DNA from: Acanthornis magna
Lineage: Eukaryota > Chordata > Aves > Passeriformes > Acanthizidae
Length of the DNA: 64,000 nt
Reading direction: 5' to 3'
NCBI GenBank assembly: GCA_036785705.1
Contig: JAWUZG010000970.1
Span: forward strand, 2,824,501-2,888,500
In this document: piece by piece, positions 1 to 10,868 of the stretch
How the letters are laid out: each line of letters starts with the position of its first letter
Numbering within the stretch: the stretch's first letter is position 1
The notes under the pieces: model-generated
What the model saw: only the letters and a program-made list of their open reading frames with translations
Told to the model about the DNA's origin: nothing
The model's database searches: none
Made by a program: the position numbers and the translations under genes

Positions 1-654
1 ACCAACAATAAATGGCACACTTTGCCAGTGGTTTCAGAGAGATTTGTGGATAGAAGTAGGAATTTATGAATTTTTTTTGCACACTGAAGAGGGAATAATG
101 TGCTCTAGATATATTTTTAAGGATAGAATTTATTTTTGTTCTGATATTTCTTGCTAGGGGTTTTTCTGGCTCAATCCCCCCTCTGTTCTACTACTGGCCT
201 CCTAACCCAGTTTGCCTTTCAAAGTCTACTTCATAGGCTTGGCGTACCATTCTTACTTTTCTTCTTTATTAATTGTCATTCAGGGCTTTGTTAATTCTGC
301 TCCTTCTCCTTTAATACCTCAGTTCCTTGTTACTGGCTTCACACAGTATCATTTATCTTGCCCTTTTAGAGTCTGACCTCTGGCCAGCATTGACCTCCCT
401 CCTGCCCTTTTACTTCAGGGCAGCTTCCCCTTCACCAATTCATATCTATATTTTCTTATTTTTCTTGTTTTACCTCCACCCTGTCTGTACAACATGGTTC
501 ATCCACTCCTAGAGTCTGAAATACATGGCTTCCTTCTGTGGATCTGTCTGGGTACCTATGAAGGTACCTAATTCCTTTGCGGCCAGAAGCAGTCAGGTGC
601 AGATATTGCAGAGAAAGGCCCAGACTTCCCTCAGCAGTACCATTATCTTTTATG
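1..654. other. Unannotated AT-rich DNA
   Basis: No gene or repeat recognised. Short open frames exist on both strands but show no family resemblance, codon structure or splice context. A short direct repeat of GGTACCTA lies near 551-569. Confidence 0.6.
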
Positions 655-893
655 ATGAGTTGGGGGAGGTTTTGTGTAGATACCAGGAAAGAGGTTTTTC
701 ACCCAGAGGGTGTTTGGGCACTGGAACAGGCTCCCCAGGGAAGTGGTCACAGCACTAGCCTGGCAGATTTCAAGAAGCTTGTGGACAATGCTCTCAGGCA
801 CATGGTTTGACTCTTGGGGTGTCCTGGGCGGGGCTAGATATTGGACTTGATGATCCTGATGGTTGCCTTCCATCAGCATACTCTATGATTCTG
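655..893 (+). mobile_element. CR1 LINE, 3' end fragment
   Basis: This is the last part of a CR1 retrotransposon in plus orientation: the end of ORF2 plus the 3' UTR. One frame, starting near 691, reads RFFTQRVFGHWNRLPREVV, the characteristic block just before the CR1 ORF2 stop; it is followed by sequence for FKK and DNALRHMV in a shifted frame. The element closes with a TGATGATCCTGATGG block and ends CTCTATGATTCTG, the usual CR1 terminus. It is 5' truncated, as nearly all CR1 copies are, and cannot move. It is the only copy in the window of this subfamily, whose 3' UTR says GACTTGATGATCCTGATGG rather than GATGATCTTTAAAGGTC. Confidence 0.92.
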
Positions 894-1878
894 CATTTTC
901 TTTTCCCCAATAAAATCTTTACACTCCTCTCTGTATTCCCCCTAATATTTTATTTTCATGTGACATCGTCTTCTCTCTTTATGCTTCAAAATTTACATTT
1001 TGATGATATATTCAACTGTCATTATTTACAGGCAGAAATAACTGACTCCTTGCTGAAACTATGAAGACTCCTTCTAGGGCAAGTTAACCAGGAGCAGGAC
1101 AAGAGTTGTAGACACGCATATAATTCCTTTTTTGACCAGTGCTTCAGGTAATAAATGAAGACAAGAACCATTCCTGTTAAGATGTAAGGGACGTTAGAGA
1201 AACTACAATTTTAAGAAATGGTATAAAAGGCTAAAATCCCTTTACTAATCACTGGTAAAGAGCTTGCTGAATGTTTTTCTCAGTGATGATAACTGACTTC
1301 AAAAATGCTCTTTCACCCAGAGAAAAGACCTCTCTTTTAGGGTAGAAAAGAATCCTGTGTGCCATGACAGAATCTTATTACAGAATGAGAAAACACAGAA
1401 GAAAATCTTGGGGACAGGAATTAGAACAGGATATGGTTTGTTCAGAAGGTATTAAAATCACAGAAATAATAACAATTAAGTTTTTATCACTGAGTAGCAT
1501 TGAGTTTCCAAAATACTAGAGCTACATTTATAGTTTTATATTTTATTTATGCAATTGTATGTTTTATTTAAGTGAACAGCTGGGTGCTACTGCATTTGGT
1601 TTCTGACAGATGCCAAATGAGGTCAGTTACAGAGTTTGAGTTGATTCATGAGGGTTGAGCACTAGAACTAAGTCCTCTGTACAGTGCACTTAGATTAAAG
1701 GGCCATATGCAACTTTAAGAGGATTTGATCTGCTTTACAGTAGGAGCTGCTGTCTTAATTGTCCACAGTTCAGTCTGGCAGAGTGATTAATGCGCAACAA
1801 AAAGTGTACAAATGGGATGCTGGTGGTAGTGTATGTATTCGTATGGTTAGTTGGGTTTTCCATTTGGGGTGCGTTTAC

Positions 1879-1903
1879 TATATTATTATTATTATTATTA
1901 TTA
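1879..1903. repeat. (ATT)n microsatellite
   Basis: About seven perfect ATT units. It creates the poly-tyrosine and poly-asparagine stretches in the open frames here, which are therefore not genes. Confidence 0.9.
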
Positions 1904-2342
1904 CTATTTTTATATCTACACATATGGTTTACTTAGAATTTTAAAAGTTGCTGAAATCAAACTTGTGAAAGAGAAATCTCATGTAAGATCCTTATCAATA
2001 ATCACACAAATGCATGAGTTTTCCTGTCAATGTGAAGATATTTGTTTCTTTTTGAGGAAGAAGGGGAATTTTAAGAGATGAAAAAGGGGTCTTTTTCCAT
2101 GGATGTATATTTTGTTTAAAGAAATATTGTCTTCAAACATTCTTTTGTTTGGCAGATAGCACCAACTAAGATGAGATAATTTCAATAATAAGTGCTAGGA
2201 TCTAACCCATTGGGATCTATATCAACAATAACTCAAAATTGTTTTCTTCTCTGTGGGCAATTATTGCCAGTATTCCTTTTTTATAAGGAAATGTTTTGGA
2301 AGAGAGAATCAAGTGATTTTGTATTATTTCTTCTTGTTCTAG

Positions 2343-2460
2343 TAGGAGAAACAGAAGAAAATGTCATAGCTATGACAATAACTGGAAAAAGAATTCCCCT
2401 ACAGCTGCTTTTTGTCTTTGCACTAAGAATCCTCTTCCCTGTGGTAGTCTCCAAGATGAA
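2343..2460 (+). other. Weak candidate exon, 118 bp
   Basis: A pyrimidine-rich run ending TTCTTGTTCTAG precedes this segment and a full-consensus donor GTGAGT follows directly after GATGAA. Two of the three frames are open across the whole segment, but neither product resembles a protein I know. Such chance pairs are common in AT-rich vertebrate DNA, so this is a prompt for checking and not a gene call. Confidence 0.12.
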
Positions 2461-2898
2461 GTGAGTACCAAAAAGCCAAATATGTCACAGAAAATACTAC
2501 TTTCAGTAGTCTTGAGTCCTGACAGTATTTTTCAGTAAGCTAAATTAAGTCACCTCAGTTTCAGAATTCATTTATGAGGGGCTTTTTCTTGTGACAATCC
2601 CAAAGGGTGCATCTTGGAAATTATCTCCGCTGCCAGAAGGTACAAACCGGTATATTTAAAGACCAGTATATTTAAAATGTATAAGGCTATGGATGAAACA
2701 CACGTAGGAGTAGGAAATACATACGAATATATATTGATGGGTATGTCTGTCTCCTTTCTTTCCACTTCTGTTCAAAGCTATCCTTCAATGAATGCGCTTT
2801 GGGATCACTCTGAACCAAGGATTGTGACCGTCAAAATCTTGACTGCACCACTCATGTGCTGCCTGATGCTGAACAAGTAATTTCTTTATGCCTCAGTC

Positions 2899-3280
2899 TG
2901 TTGCGGTGATTGCGGGGGCATAGAGTTCACAGGGTGGTGGTGAGCAAAGACATTTATTGCGCAGTGATAATTGCTTATATACTACAACACAAACAGGAAG
3001 TAACTCTACACTACAAAGTGCTCCAATTACCAATTGTGTTTCACAACTTTACTTTTTATGGTAACAGGTAAACAATACCTATTATGGTAACTAATGCTGT
3101 TTCTTACTGCTAACAGGTCCAGCAGTTCACTGACCGGCAATGCAGGTCACAGACCCATAGTGCCACTTCCCCTGTGACCATTATGTTTTCTCTGGTCCCA
3201 GGGCTTCTTCCGGACTAGAGACAGAAGCTCACTTTGGCTTTCAAGGCCTGCTGCTCTGCTACTTATACCCTGTAACCCCA
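2899..3280 (-). mobile_element. Solo LTR of an endogenous retrovirus (ERVL-like)
   Basis: The 382-bp segment begins TGTTGCGG and ends CCCCA on the plus strand, so it has TG...CA ends. It is flanked by CAGTC (2894-2898) and AAGTC (3281-3285), a 5-bp target duplication with one mismatch; 5 bp is usual for ERVL-type elements. Read on the minus strand it carries a TATA-like ATATAAG and an AATAAA polyadenylation signal some 16 bases further on, close to the 3' end of the LTR. No internal retroviral sequence lies on either side, so it is a solo LTR left by recombination between two LTRs. The ERVL assignment rests only on duplication length and promoter layout. Confidence 0.75.
2953..2982 (-). promoter_or_regulatory. 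LTR TATA-like box and poly(A) signal
   Basis: On the minus strand GTATATAAG (2974-2982) is followed by AATAAA (2953-2958). The tight spacing would give a very short R region. Both lie inside the solo LTR; whether they are still active cannot be seen. Confidence 0.55.
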
Positions 3281-3285
3281 AAGTC

Positions 3286-6200
3286 TGTGAAACAAATATG
3301 GCAGTTCTGTCTTTCAGCATAAAATATTTTGGGCCTAGAGAGAAAAACTGATTATAAGAGAGATGCTGGCATTGCTTTTATGCTTCTGATGAGATCATAA
3401 TGCTCCTCTAACTGCACAGTAGATCTTCCTTTTTCTCTAAGGGGTTTTACTTAATCTGCTCTGGTCAGATCTGTTAGACTTTGCAGTGTTGCAGTTCCTT
3501 CTCATTTCATACATCTCAAGACATCCAATAGAGCCTTGGAAATTGGTGGCACAGTAATAAGGGTGGTGGTGAGAGCTGGAAAAGTGCTGCTTCTGCAGAC
3601 AAGTATGACTTTTTTGAAAGTAACGACATCTGAAGGTCTATAAAAATACAGGTTCAGAGCCAGTGGAACCAGGCTCTCAGCAGGTATGGCTGTGTATAAT
3701 CCTACTTAAAGCAAGCTGTCAGAGTATCCTGAAATGGTTTATTGAATGAAAACAATATATCAATGGATATAGGGAACACTACCTGCCCTGATGCCAGTAA
3801 TATCAAACTTCTATTTCTTATTTTATCCTTTACAGAAATACTAGTGCTTTTGAACTGTACATGTTATGGCCCTGAGAAAGTCTGCAAGACTGTCTCTGCA
3901 TAAGCAACATTTGAGTTTACTGTTTTTTTCTTTCAATTTATTATTCTAACACTGATTCATATTAATGAATCATTAATTTATGCTCTGGCATACCACTTAG
4001 CAACTATGGAAGAATAAGAATAAGAAAAGTAGCTCTCTCAATATGTTTACTTGTGTCCTTTGCTGGCAAATATGATTGACATTTCCGTTTCTAGATCTGC
4101 TTATTCTAGTATCTGTTGTAGTAAAAATACATCCATTGGATGTTCAGCAATTGTGTTTCACAAAATGAGAACATTTTTACTTGATTAATACAGGATAATA
4201 GTGATTAACAATGAAGTTTGAGAAAAGCATTAGGCAATACTTGCAAGAGATTTTGGTTTGCCCTTGAGTGTTGTTCGCTTAAACATGACATTGATATTTT
4301 AAGGCTTGTTGGGAAAAGCTTGTCTCTTTTTGTCACTGTCTTAATTTTTTTTCCTCATGCTATTTTTGCTTCTTTGCTCTCATTTAATGCAATCCTGTTG
4401 CCTCACCTAATGACACAAGCTAACAACATTGCAAAAGAACTTTCTCATCTAATTTATATCAAGCTGCTTTAGGATTCTGGTTAAAATACCTTAACAGTTG
4501 TGCAGAATGAAGTCTCTGAGCAATCCTCCCAGGGCCTGAGTAATCAAACATAATTATTAACTAGTGTAAGGCTGCTATTGTAGCTTAAAGGTTTGTGTGT
4601 ATAATTTCAAAGTACATTGCACATAATCAGATGTCCAGGTTTATTTCCATTTCAATGAGTTTTCTTCTTCTTTAACATACAAATAAGAAAGACAGGAAGC
4701 TCTTCAAACAAACCATTAAAAATCAAGAGGCTGTTGTATCCAAACACATTTCACTGAAATAGAGCTATTTTCTGTGAACTGGATGTAGGGGGAAGTTTAT
4801 AGAGAGTATTAGACCTGTTATTGTCATGAATGAATCAATATAACCTCTGCTCTTCTTAATACATTTTTCAAATTTCAAAGGTTATACAGGCAAGGGCAGA
4901 AGATACCTAGAACTCATTAATTATTCAGGTCTATTGATTATGTGGGCTAGGAACAAATCTGATCAAAACTGTAGCTGGACTGGAGGATAGAGGGCAATGT
5001 TAGATTAGATATGATGATTTTTCAGAAAGACGACTTCCTCAGAAACAAGTTTATTTACTTCAACAGTAAGCATCAACCTCTTCCCTCCTTGTTTTCAAGA
5101 AGTTTTAGTATATACTATGTATGCTGGTTTTGATGAATACATTAATTTTTGTGATCCCTAAAAGCAAACAAATAAAAGAGTAGGAAGAGAAAGACATTGA
5201 ACAGAGAAGAAGCCAATACTGTATTACCTAACATAGTCTTAGGAATTTGCTCCTGTTACAAATTCTATAGCAGTAATTTCCAAGTAGTAGAGGAACCAGG
5301 TTTCCTCCTCTAGCTTCTAAAAAGAGATGACTGCAATCTCTCTCTGTCAGCTGTTGGCCAATTAGCCAAAGCAAAAAGTGAAATACATTTTCATGAGGAT
5401 CTATTTAATATTAAGTAGCTTCTTTTTAGACTCATCTTGTCATGGGTATTTGGACAGCATTAGGTTTTGGTTTCTGGTGGGGCCCAAAATCTTGTGTAGA
5501 GACAAAACTAGTGGATTGATAAATGCAATATAAATTGGAAAAGGAACATCTTTTTCTAGGTGAAATTTTTTTGCTTGGTTGGGTATTTATTTATTTATCT
5601 ATTTATTTATTTATGGATGGGGAAAAGTTGCATGTTTTGTAAAAATCAGCTTTCCACATAATTGCTAATTCTGTGCTTTCACATTTCTGAAATACTAGAT
5701 GATTCTCTTCTCAGTATTGAGCACTCATACACTGACAAAATTATGTCAGCTAACATGGAAGCAAATACAGGATATGCTGATAAGAGTGATTTGGAAGTGA
5801 GGGATGGGTAAGCGTGTATGTAAAACTAGATGGTGGTGAAAGAAGTGTGACGGAGGTCTGGGACAAGGGACTGAGGTATATGGGGCTTGGCCAGCTGCAG
5901 TAAGCAAGAGACATTGGATTTGGCTTGAAAATAAATTTTTATAAAAAAACTATCAGAAGTGATTACAATCACAAGTTCAGCTAAGAGGTTTGCAGTAGGA
6001 AACTTATTTGCTCATACTTCTCTGAATCTGATATTGAACCTATGGTTTGTTGTTATGTTCATACAAATGAGAATTATACCAAGACTGATGATCCATATAA
6101 TCATTATGTGATATACAAAGAATAGAAGTATGTTTATATGTATAACTGCATAAATATTACAGAAAATAAATCCCTGTCTTAGGAGTGTGAGGGAAAAATT

Positions 6201-6286
6201 GGAAAGATATTCTGAGATAGTTATTTTAAACAATTCAGGAATCTATAACCATTGCTACTGAAACCATTATCTCAAAACCCATCATA
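3286..6286. other. Unannotated AT-rich DNA
   Basis: Three kilobases with no recognised gene or transposon. It contains a TTTA microsatellite (5584-5614) and a small inverted repeat, TGATTCAT-ATTA-ATGAATCA near 3953. The longest open frames are below 90 codons and resemble nothing known. Confidence 0.55.
5584..5614. repeat. (TTTA)n microsatellite
   Basis: About eight TTTA units with one TCTA variant. Confidence 0.85.
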
Positions 6287-6601
6287 GTCATAGAATCATA
6301 GCCTCATTATGGCTGTGAAAGAACTCTCATATCATCGAATCCAACAGTTAAGCCAGCCCTGTGTTTGGCACTAAACTATGTCCCCAAGTATCACACCCAC
6401 ATATTTTTTAAACATTTCCAGGATGGTAATTTCACCACTTCTCTAGGCAGCCTCTTCCAATGCCTGAACGCCTTACAAGGGGAGAAATTTTTCCTAAGAT
6501 TTAATCTAAACCTCCCCTAGTGCAACTGAGGCTGTTTCCTCTTGTTCTGTCACTTGTTGCCTGGGAGGAGAGGCTGGATGCCACATTGCTACCACCTCCT
6601 T

Positions 6602-6886
6602 TCAGACAGTGAAGAAGAAAGAAATCAGGTCTCCCCTAAGCCGACGTTCTTCCAGGCTGACAGGCCTGTATTTGTCTGGATCTTCCTTCCAGGGCTTCTT
6701 GTAGCCAGGTGTCACATTTGCTGACCTCCTGGCAACTGGGATGTCCCCAGGCAGCCAGAAGTGCTTATAAATGGTGCCAAGAGGCTTTGGGAGCTCTTCT
6801 GCCAGCTCCCTCAGTACCACTGGGTGGATCCCATCCAGCCCTGGAGACCTGTGCATGTCTAAGTGGTGTAGTAGCTCAATGACCAT
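6602..6886 (-). pseudogene. CR1 ORF2 remnant: RT N-terminus fused to C-terminus
   Basis: The 94-codon frame starts inside the reverse transcriptase N-terminal region. It reads a GLDGIHPVVLRELAEELPKPL block (residues 16-37), homologous to the conserved DGIHPRVL...ELA stretch of CR1 RT, and goes on to YRPVSL at residues 73-78. From residue 79 it switches to RRLRGDL, which belongs to the C-terminal end of ORF2. Everything between, including the catalytic YxDF and xDD motifs, is absent, so this is an in-frame internal deletion with the junction near 6653. The product could not reverse-transcribe. The Met at the start is incidental, because the ORF continues upstream in other frames. Confidence 0.88.
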
Positions 6887-7423
6887 TTGCCCTTGGATTT
6901 TGGGTCCTCTTTCTGCTCTCTCTTCCTGCCTTCTGCCTCAGGAGACTGGCTACCCTGATGGCAACTGGTCTTGCTATGAAAGGCTGAGGAAATGAAGGCA
7001 TGAAATACCTTGGCCTTTTCCTCCTCCTTCATAACTACTTTTCCCCACACATCCATTAAAGGATGGAGAGTCTTCTTAGCCTTTCTTTTGTTACTAATCT
7101 ATTTTTAAAAACTTGTCTATTTGTCTTTTTATGGCAGTAACCACGTAAGGTTCTAACCAGGCTTTGTCCCTGCTAGTTTTCTCCCTGCATAGCTCACAAG
7201 ATCTTTGTAGTCCTCCTGGGTGGCCTGTCGCTTCTTGCAAAAGTATTACATTCTCTTTCTTTCTCTGAATTCCAGTAAAATCTCTCTGTTCTGCCAGGCT
7301 GGTCTTGTTCCTCATCAGTTCATCTTGAGGCACATGGGGGTAGCCTGTTCCTGCAACTTTAAAATTTCCTTCTGGAAGCACATCCAGCATTCCTGGACTC
7401 TTTTGCCTCCCTACCACTGCTTC
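6887..7423 (-). pseudogene. CR1 ORF2 remnant: linker between endonuclease and RT
   Basis: On the minus strand two frames cover this stretch. The upstream one (7094-7417) is highly charged and holds CREKTSR and KRQIDKFLKID; the next (6859-7056) holds VMKEEEKAKVFHAFISSAF, matching the KDEEKAEVLNAFFASVF-like block that lies before RT in CR1. A frameshift near 7060-7095 separates them. The region is rich in Lys, Arg and Gln, as is usual for this linker. It aligns with 18600-19080 in the second copy. Confidence 0.82.
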
Positions 7424-8130
7424 TCAAGGACTGTCTTGGCCAGTGCTCTGGAAAGGCAAATGTCCACCCTCCAGAAGTCCCAGGTGGCAGCCTTGCTTAC
7501 TCCCCTTCTTCCAGAGCAGAAAACTATAATTTTTGAGATCACTGTGCCCAAGATGGTCTCCACCCATCAGATCACCCACCAGTCCTCCTTTGCTCACAAC
7601 CAGCAGGTTCAGAGGGACACTTTCCTTAGTCAGCTCCCTTACCAGCTCAGTCAAGAAGTTATCTCCCACACTCTAGGAAACTCATGGAATTGTTTCCTTT
7701 CTGCTGTGTTCTTTTCCCAGTAGACAACTGGCAAGTTGGAACAAGGGCTTGCAATTATGAGACTTCTCCCAGCTGTTTATAGAATATTTCATCTGCCGCT
7801 TTGTCATGGTGGAGGGGTCTAGAACAGACTTCCACAGGATATCTGCCCCATTGGCCTTACCTCTGATTTTTAGTGGTAACTACCATCCACAAGCTCCAGA
7901 CAATTAGACCCTCACTAACACACAGGGCTACCCCACCACCTCCCGTTCCTTCCCAGTTCTTTCTGAAAACTTTACAGCCATCCATTGCAGCATTTTGGCT
8001 GTGCAAGTAACACCACTATATCTCCATCATGGCAATTATGCATATCTTTTCTGCTGCACCTTGGTTTTAGCTCCTCCTGTTTGCTGCCCATGCTGTGTGC
8101 TCGGTGTACGTGCTCTTCAGTTGAGTTATC
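7424..8130 (-). pseudogene. CR1 ORF2 remnant: APE-type endonuclease domain
   Basis: The endonuclease of CR1 nicks the target DNA. Remains visible on the minus strand are ADEIFYKQLGEVS (near 7790-7750), a VYW-NTAE stretch near 7725-7705, DNFLTELV near 7660, and GLVGDLMGGDHLGHSDL near 7580-7535. The last is the C-terminal SDH catalytic motif in which His has become Leu (codon CTC). The N-terminal end, homologous to the usual NARSMGNKQEEL start, is near 8120-8065 but shifts frame within it. Several frameshifts and stops make the domain inactive. Confidence 0.8.
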
Positions 8131-8470
8131 AATCCTGCCACTGTTTTTGGTGAAGTTCTAATTCCTGCATGACAATTCTCCAGTGTGTCTGTGGTTTCCA
8201 ACATATCAATTACGCATCCTTGCTGCCACACAGATCTTCATCGTCTACATCTACCAAGACAGCAGACTGAAGTGTGCTGCTTGCTCATTGTCCCTCAAAC
8301 TGTGGTGTCCCACAAATGGGCTTATCTCTAGTGATCCTGTTTTTCTCCTCTTCCTCCTTCAAATCTAGTTAAAAGCTCTCTCAGTGAGACCTGTGAACTC
8401 CTGAGCAAATATCCTTTTTTCCTCTTTGAGACGGGTACCCCACCTGTTGCCAGCAGGCTCAGTGTCAGGT

Positions 8471-10779
8471 AAACAAACCTGTGATCATCTTTTGCTCAAT
8501 CTTCTCATCTTTTATAATAATATTTTTGTATACTAATTAATTGATTAAGAACAAAAGTATGTTTTGTGAAAAAGGAAGAATGTAAGGAAGAATTTCTAAT
8601 GTCTCAACATTCATGACTCATCTGTTAGAAAATGTGAGATTTACACCATAATTTATTTGGGAAACCAGATCTGATGTGCATGTCTATGCATTAGGTTCTA
8701 TTAATTTACCTTGTTCATTCAGTTCTACTTAGTTTCATTACAGAATTTATTACCAGGTGATCCAGCTCTGATGTTGAAAATTGCATAAAAGAAAGATTGT
8801 CACATCCATTCACCAAGTGTGTTTTCTGAGAGATTCATTCCTGACTACATGTTCTAGCATTCTGAACTAAAATTCTGGATGATGGTCCAATGTATCTTTT
8901 ATCAGTACTGTTAAGCACAAGATTTTTCTGTCACCTCTTGATGACCCCTTGGTCGACTTATTTAATCTTATAGTAGCTTAACATAGTTTTGGTTTAGGCA
9001 ACTTCTAGCACAGATCAGATAACAAAATGAGAGCCTGATGCACTAAAATTTACTTCATCCATTGGCAAGATTGCAGCAAGCATAGTGAATACAGACCAGG
9101 AAAAAACAGAGCAACCATGTCTCAAAAGACAATACCAGATAAATATAAATATCAAGAGCTTATTATAGACATAGAAAGATATTTTTAAAAGACTAAAAAC
9201 AAGTCCAAATTGTAAAGTGTTTTCTATTCTTAAAAGTGACTATTATAAAACTAGGCAGATGTATGGATTTTAATGGCATTAAATAATGCTAGTAAATCAA
9301 TTTTGGAATTATTTTAACATTTTGGGGTGTAAAGAGCTTTCAAAATCATATTATCCTAGGTTATTTGCATAACAGTTATTAATATTTTCTCTGAAGAGCA
9401 CAATAACAGAGCTCTGAGACAGCTGTTATGCTGCAACCCCCAGTATGAGGGTTTTCTCATGTTAAAACCCTCTATGCGCTAAGCTCCAAATTGAGAGGAG
9501 CATTTTTCAACCACCAAGTCATTTCTATTTTTGTCCCTTTTAAGCTCTTTAACCTGCTACTGCCTTAATTCCAACCAATAAAAATAATCTTGACTGATGT
9601 GACCAACTTTAATTTGGTGAGGGGGGAGGGCAGAGAAAGGGAGCAATTTCTAGATAATCTGCAAACTCACTGTAGTAAATTGACAGTTACTGTGACAAGA
9701 ATAAAAAAGGAGAAATATTGCAGTGTGATCTCACTCAAAGTGTTTGTTCACCCTTCTCTAGAATAAAACAGGATAACGGTAATAAATAGGTAGGTTAACT
9801 GATGTACCCTCAGATATGCATTTGATTATTGACTCTAAATTATTAAGAGAGGGACCAGTTTCAAATGTTAGAAAAACAGCAGAAAGCAGAGCCTAATAAC
9901 CATGATTTAAATAAGACTTCTCTGCAGTTGGATAGCACTTATTTTAATTTGTTCAGCGCATTAAACCTTTAACTGCTCAAGACTCTGCTAGCTTTTTCTT
10001 AATGTAAGCTAGTGATTTTGATTTCCTTAGAGCTGGAGACTTCTACCAGACCTTGTTTAAAAACATAATCCTATTTTGAAATTAGGACCAAATCTGAAAA
10101 GCTCTGACATGTTTCCAAAAGCTAATCTATGTGTTCTACTTTAATGTTATTGGGGGGGCTGGGAGGGAGAAATAAAGCAAAAGTTAAAAAGGAAGATATC
10201 ACTAAATTGCCTTTATCTTTTTGGTTTTCCCAGCCTTTTCTAGTTTCAATATTTATTGACACATTCAAAGAGAATGATATTGTATATACTTGGGTGCTTG
10301 AGTGGACAGGAAAAATTCAACTGAAAATTAATTGTGAAGAAATTGAAAGTATAATTACATATAGATACTAATCTGCTTTATCAGGGATTTAAACATGAGT
10401 AAAATCAATTTTCAAAGTGTTAAAATTACTCTTCATGCTAAAGAATTAACTAATTAACACTCTGAATGATTTTAGAATAACAAAAAAAATAAGTTAAAGT
10501 ATGCAGGCGTTGTAAAAAGGAGATGCTTAATGACAGCAAACATGCATTTTTATTTTGCATCCCTTCTCAAATAATAATGATAATATTAGTGATTTCTTTG
10601 AATCTTGTCTGCATGAAATTGGGTCTGGGATTCCTAGTCATGGAGCAGAATCTAGTAGTTGCTCTACACATGAAGCCTTTTTAATTCCCAATGGACTGAC
10701 TTTGCCTCATTATCTCCAGTGGAAGTCAGTGGAAGCACACCAGTTGAAACTTGGGTTTGTGTGATGACAGAGACACAAA
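8471..10779. other. Unannotated AT-rich DNA
   Basis: No gene, repeat or regulatory element recognised. A G-rich patch GGTGAGGGGGGAGGG lies near 9617. Confidence 0.55.
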
Positions 10780-10868
10780 TCATAGAGTCACAGAATCATA
10801 GAACAGCCTGGGCCAGATAGGACCTCAAAAGATCATCTGCTCCAACCTTTCATGGGAAAGGGAGCCTA
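10780..10868 (-). mobile_element. CR1 LINE, 3' terminal scrap
   Basis: The plus strand reads CATAGAGTCACAGAATCATAG, then CCTGGGCCAGATAGGACCTC and GATCATCTGCTCCAACC. This is the reverse complement of a CR1 3' UTR and terminus. Only about 90 bp is left, severely 5' truncated. Confidence 0.85.

Larger units (their letters stand above)
894..2893. other. Unannotated AT-rich DNA
   Basis: No gene recognised. The stretch holds a short ATT microsatellite and one weak exon-like segment, both listed separately. Its open frames are short and unremarkable. Confidence 0.55.
6287..8470 (-). mobile_element. CR1 LINE, long copy with internal deletion
   Basis: A minus-strand CR1. Its 3' end is at about 6287, where TCATAGAATCATAG is the reverse complement of the terminal repeat. 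Going 5' (increasing coordinate) come the 3' UTR and ORF2 C-terminus (to about 6653), an abrupt jump into the N-terminal part of the reverse transcriptase, the linker between endonuclease and RT, and the decayed APE-type endonuclease domain up to about 8130. The piece from 8130 to 8470 is probably the element's ORF1/ORF2 boundary region: its minus strand is partly open (reading LRELLTRFEGG near 8365), but I am less sure of it. The RT palm, with all catalytic motifs, is missing. The copy is dead. A close relative lies at 18100-19087 on the same strand. Confidence 0.9.

Noticed and set aside
3953..3972. 8-bp inverted repeat TGATTCAT-ATTA-ATGAATCA
   Set aside because: Short stem of AT-rich sequence, expected by chance several times in the window.
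7220..7723. 167-codon plus-strand frame
   Set aside because: Antisense shadow of CR1 ORF2 linker and endonuclease.
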